A stretch of 64,000 bases of DNA, from the NCBI GenBank assembly GCA_023664305.1, contig JAMPFT010000010.1, forward strand, positions 21,483 through 85,482, read 5' to 3'. Shown piece after piece: positions 62,163-64,000 of this stretch. This DNA comes from a bacterium (GTDB lineage Bacteria > Bacillota > Clostridia > Lachnospirales > Lachnospiraceae). The notes beneath the pieces were generated by a model. The model saw only the letters and a list, made by a program, of their open reading frames with translations, was not told the DNA's origin and did no database searches. The translations under genes were made by a program, and so were the position numbers. Each line of letters begins with the position of its first letter. The first letter of the stretch is position 1.

Positions 62163-63011
62163 ATGAAAGAAACGAAAATACAGTGGCATTCGGCTTTTGC
62201 GTCCGCGCTGGGGCTGGATTTTGGGCCGGACAGGGCTGACTTGATATTTGAGAAGGAATACAATCTGAATACCAAGCCGTTGGAAATCGACCTGTTGGTG
62301 ATCAAAAAGGAGGCTTCTTTCCAGATTGCCAGTGAAATAGGGAAGCTGTTTAGAGGGCATAATATCATAGAGTACAAGTCGCCGGAAGACCATTTGGATA
62401 TCGACACCTTTTATAAGACACTGGCATATGCCTGCCTTTACAAAGCTTATGGAAAAACTGTAGATGCCATAAAGGCAGAAGACATTACATTGTCTATCGT
62501 CCGGGAGAAGAAGCCGACAGGGCTTTTCCGCTACTTCACGGAGCATGGGTGTGAAATCGTGGAGTTCGGCGGCGGGATCTACTATTTGGAGGGAAAAGTC
62601 TGGTTTCCAACGCAGATAGTGGTTACGGATGAACTGGATGATGCTTCCCATATCTGGGTGAAAGGGGTATCGGATAACCTGAGCAAAGAGGATTTCCGGG
62701 AGCTGTTGAACCGGAGGAAGCTGATGACGGAAAAAGAGGACAGGGAGCTGGCGGATTCTGTTCTGGAAGTGAGTATTAGCGCAAATAGGGAAATAGTTGA
62801 CGAGTTGATAGGAGATGAGAGCATGTACGAGACATTGATGGAGATTATGGAGCCGAAGTTGAGAATAAGGGAAGAAAAGGTGCGCATTAAAGAAGCGATT
62901 GATTTGCTTCGTGATATTCAACAGACGGATCAAGAAATCAAAAAAGTAATTATAAAGAGATATAATCTCACAGAAGATGAAGCGGAAGAATATATTTGTA
63001 GCGCGGTATGA
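62163..63011 (+). CDS. PD-(D/E)XK nuclease-like protein
   Basis: 282 residues from ATG 62163 with AAGGGAG five bases before. FEKEYNLNTKPLEIDLLVIK and GHNIIEYKSPEDHLDIDTFY give D and E-x-K spaced as in PD-(D/E)XK folds. The C-terminal third is helical (DFRELLNRRKLM, EIMEPKLRIREEKVRIKEAI). Same general class as the gene at 12434 but a different subfamily. The copy at 59838 lacks its core. The HTH element follows it immediately in both places. Confidence 0.78.
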   Translation: MKETKIQWHSAFASALGLDFGPDRADLIFEKEYNLNTKPLEIDLLVIKKEASFQIASEIGKLFRGHNIIEYKSPEDHLDIDTFYKTLAYACLYKAYGKTVDAIKAEDITLSIVREKKPTGLFRYFTEHGCEIVEFGGGIYYLEGKVWFPTQIVVTDELDDASHIWVKGVSDNLSKEDFRELLNRRKLMTEKEDRELADSVLEVSISANREIVDELIGDESMYETLMEIMEPKLRIREEKVRIKEAIDLLRDIQQTDQEIKKVIIKRYNLTEDEAEEYICSAV

Positions 63012-63093
63012 AGCGTTAATGGAGATTATGGAGCTATAGTGGGGAAGGTGCGTATCAGAGAAGCGGACGATTTTAATAAAGCATTAAAAGGCC

Positions 63094-63633
63094 CTATCTG
63101 TTTGAACGGCATGCCTTTTTCTGATCAGAAATTACGATCTGTTTGACCAACTCCGATGCGATGAATGTATCTGCCAGATCAAAGTTTGCCCTCTTCAATA
63201 TCTTGCGCACCGCCTCTCTGCTGATATCCATCTCCAGTTCCCGGCTTGCTACTTTCGCGAGCAGTCTGATCGTCCATCTGCAATGTCCTTCCGGAAGAGG
63301 CCCTTTCGCCAGACGGACCACGGTCTCCTCCACATTTTTGTCTATTTTGCGGGCAGCTCTGACCGGATTGCCTTCTTCGTCTGTCCGAGTGACGGCATGA
63401 ATCCCGTTTTCGTTGTAAAACCGGGCAAGGACCGAAACGGTCGCGGGAGAGACCGCGTATTTCTCGGCGATCTGGTTATGAGAAAGCGTTTCGCCGTGGT
63501 TTTCGTCTAAGTCAAGTAATATTTTGCATCTTTGCACCGCAAACTTCCGTGTGTTTTTATCGGCCGCCATTCTTTCCAGCATAGCGACTTCCTCATCGCT
63601 CAATCTTACAATGTGCTTCTTCACTCTCGCCAT
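63094..63633 (-). CDS. IS630-like transposase N-terminal HTH protein, copy 2
   Basis: 179 residues identical to the 61163 product, including the non-IS630 tail VISDQKKACRSNR. Lies immediately after the intact PD-(D/E)XK gene on the opposite strand, as the truncated copy at 60247 lies after the deleted one at 59838. No DDE domain. Confidence 0.75.
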   Translation of the reverse strand: MARVKKHIVRLSDEEVAMLERMAADKNTRKFAVQRCKILLDLDENHGETLSHNQIAEKYAVSPATVSVLARFYNENGIHAVTRTDEEGNPVRAARKIDKNVEETVVRLAKGPLPEGHCRWTIRLLAKVASRELEMDISREAVRKILKRANFDLADTFIASELVKQIVISDQKKACRSNR

Positions 63634-63823
63634 AGTTTTCTACCGTTTTCTTTCGTATATTTTCTTTGATAACGCTGATAACATGTATATTATTGTTCAG
63701 ATACTTGACTTGACGTCCTCTATGATGACAATAGCATGAATCAGGAGTATTTTCAAGAGTTGTCAACATATATTTTCCACGAAAAGCCTTTCATCGATCT
63801 GCATACGGTATACCAAATGATAA
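63094..63823 (-). mobile_element. IS630-like truncated repeat, copy 2
   Basis: Second full copy of the repeat at 61164-61887. Its right flank contains an additional short insertion (TTGACTTGACGT around 63703) relative to copy 1. Ends at the same GGTATACCAAATGATAA. Confidence 0.65.
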
Positions 63824-64000
63824 GATGTTGGGGTCAAAAGAGTTGATAAAGGACTCCATGACCTCCCATATAGCACCTTGAAAATTTCACACACTTGTTT
63901 TGTGACAGCCAGGCCTGTGTACTTGAAGGCCGGGCGGTCTGCCTATTCCTTTGTCATTCGGTCAAGATCGGATTTTGCGCATAATGCCCCAGGCCCTTTT
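63824..64000. other. Window end without supported gene
   Basis: No convincing start or ribosome site. On the minus strand a frame ending at 63954 reads ...GLGHYAQNPILTE and could be the C-terminus of a gene lying mainly beyond the window, but this is too short to identify. Confidence 0.3.

Overview
The window looks like a chromosome segment of a low-to-mid GC, flagellated Clostridia member, most likely Lachnospiraceae. The reasons are the B. subtilis-like order mbl-flhO-flhP, a comF-yvyF pair, a cdaA-cdaR-glmM (c-di-AMP) operon, a Spo0A-type DNA-binding domain, strong AGGAGG ribosome binding sites, many TTG starts, and numerous PIN toxin and PD-(D/E)XK accessory genes. The family assignment is inference.

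Layout. Positions 1-16,700 are accessory DNA. They hold a frameshifted PIN toxin with its antitoxin, a GNAT acetyltransferase, a BceRS-like two-component system facing left, and a second two-component system with an ABC-2 exporter facing right. A repeat-rich region with structured leaders lies between the two systems. Then come two family 2 glycosyltransferases, an acyltransferase broken at a G tract, an Rpn-like nuclease, a Sel1 protein and a scatter of toxin-antitoxin, flavodoxin-fold and integrase remnants. Positions 16,882-34,785 are core genome: uvrB, a 39-bp minisatellite, uvrA, mbl, three flagellar rod/hook genes, and a long run recD2-comF-yvyF-two membrane genes-cdaA-cdaR-glmM, then HPr.

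Positions 34,925-55,770 hold a DUF3048 lipoprotein, a GtrB-like glycosyltransferase, a stand-alone Spo0A C-terminal domain protein and a long surface-polysaccharide locus. That locus has three polyprenyl-phosphate sugar-phosphate transferases, a FlaA1/CapD-type dehydratase, an epimerase/reductase, six glycosyltransferases, a Wzx-like flippase and a Wzy-like polymerase. Together these could make and export one or two lipid-linked repeat units.

Positions 55,831-59,674 hold the most interesting unit: a compact, AT-richer three-gene operon encoding an OLD/AAA-like ATPase, an unrecognised 226-residue protein and an AIPR-family protein. It has its own promoter overlapping an inverted repeat and is a candidate phage-defence module. 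The right end (59,750-63,830) is a mosaic of duplicated sequence: two copies of a PD-(D/E)XK gene (one with an internal deletion), three copies of an IS630-like HTH-only transposase fragment, and another PIN toxin-antitoxin pair.

Other notable signals are a hairpin element with compensatory changes upstream of both two-component systems, a sigma-28-like promoter running straight into a terminator downstream of uvrA, and a recurrent promoter type (GTGTAA-17-TATAAT). No tRNA, rRNA or CRISPR array was seen.
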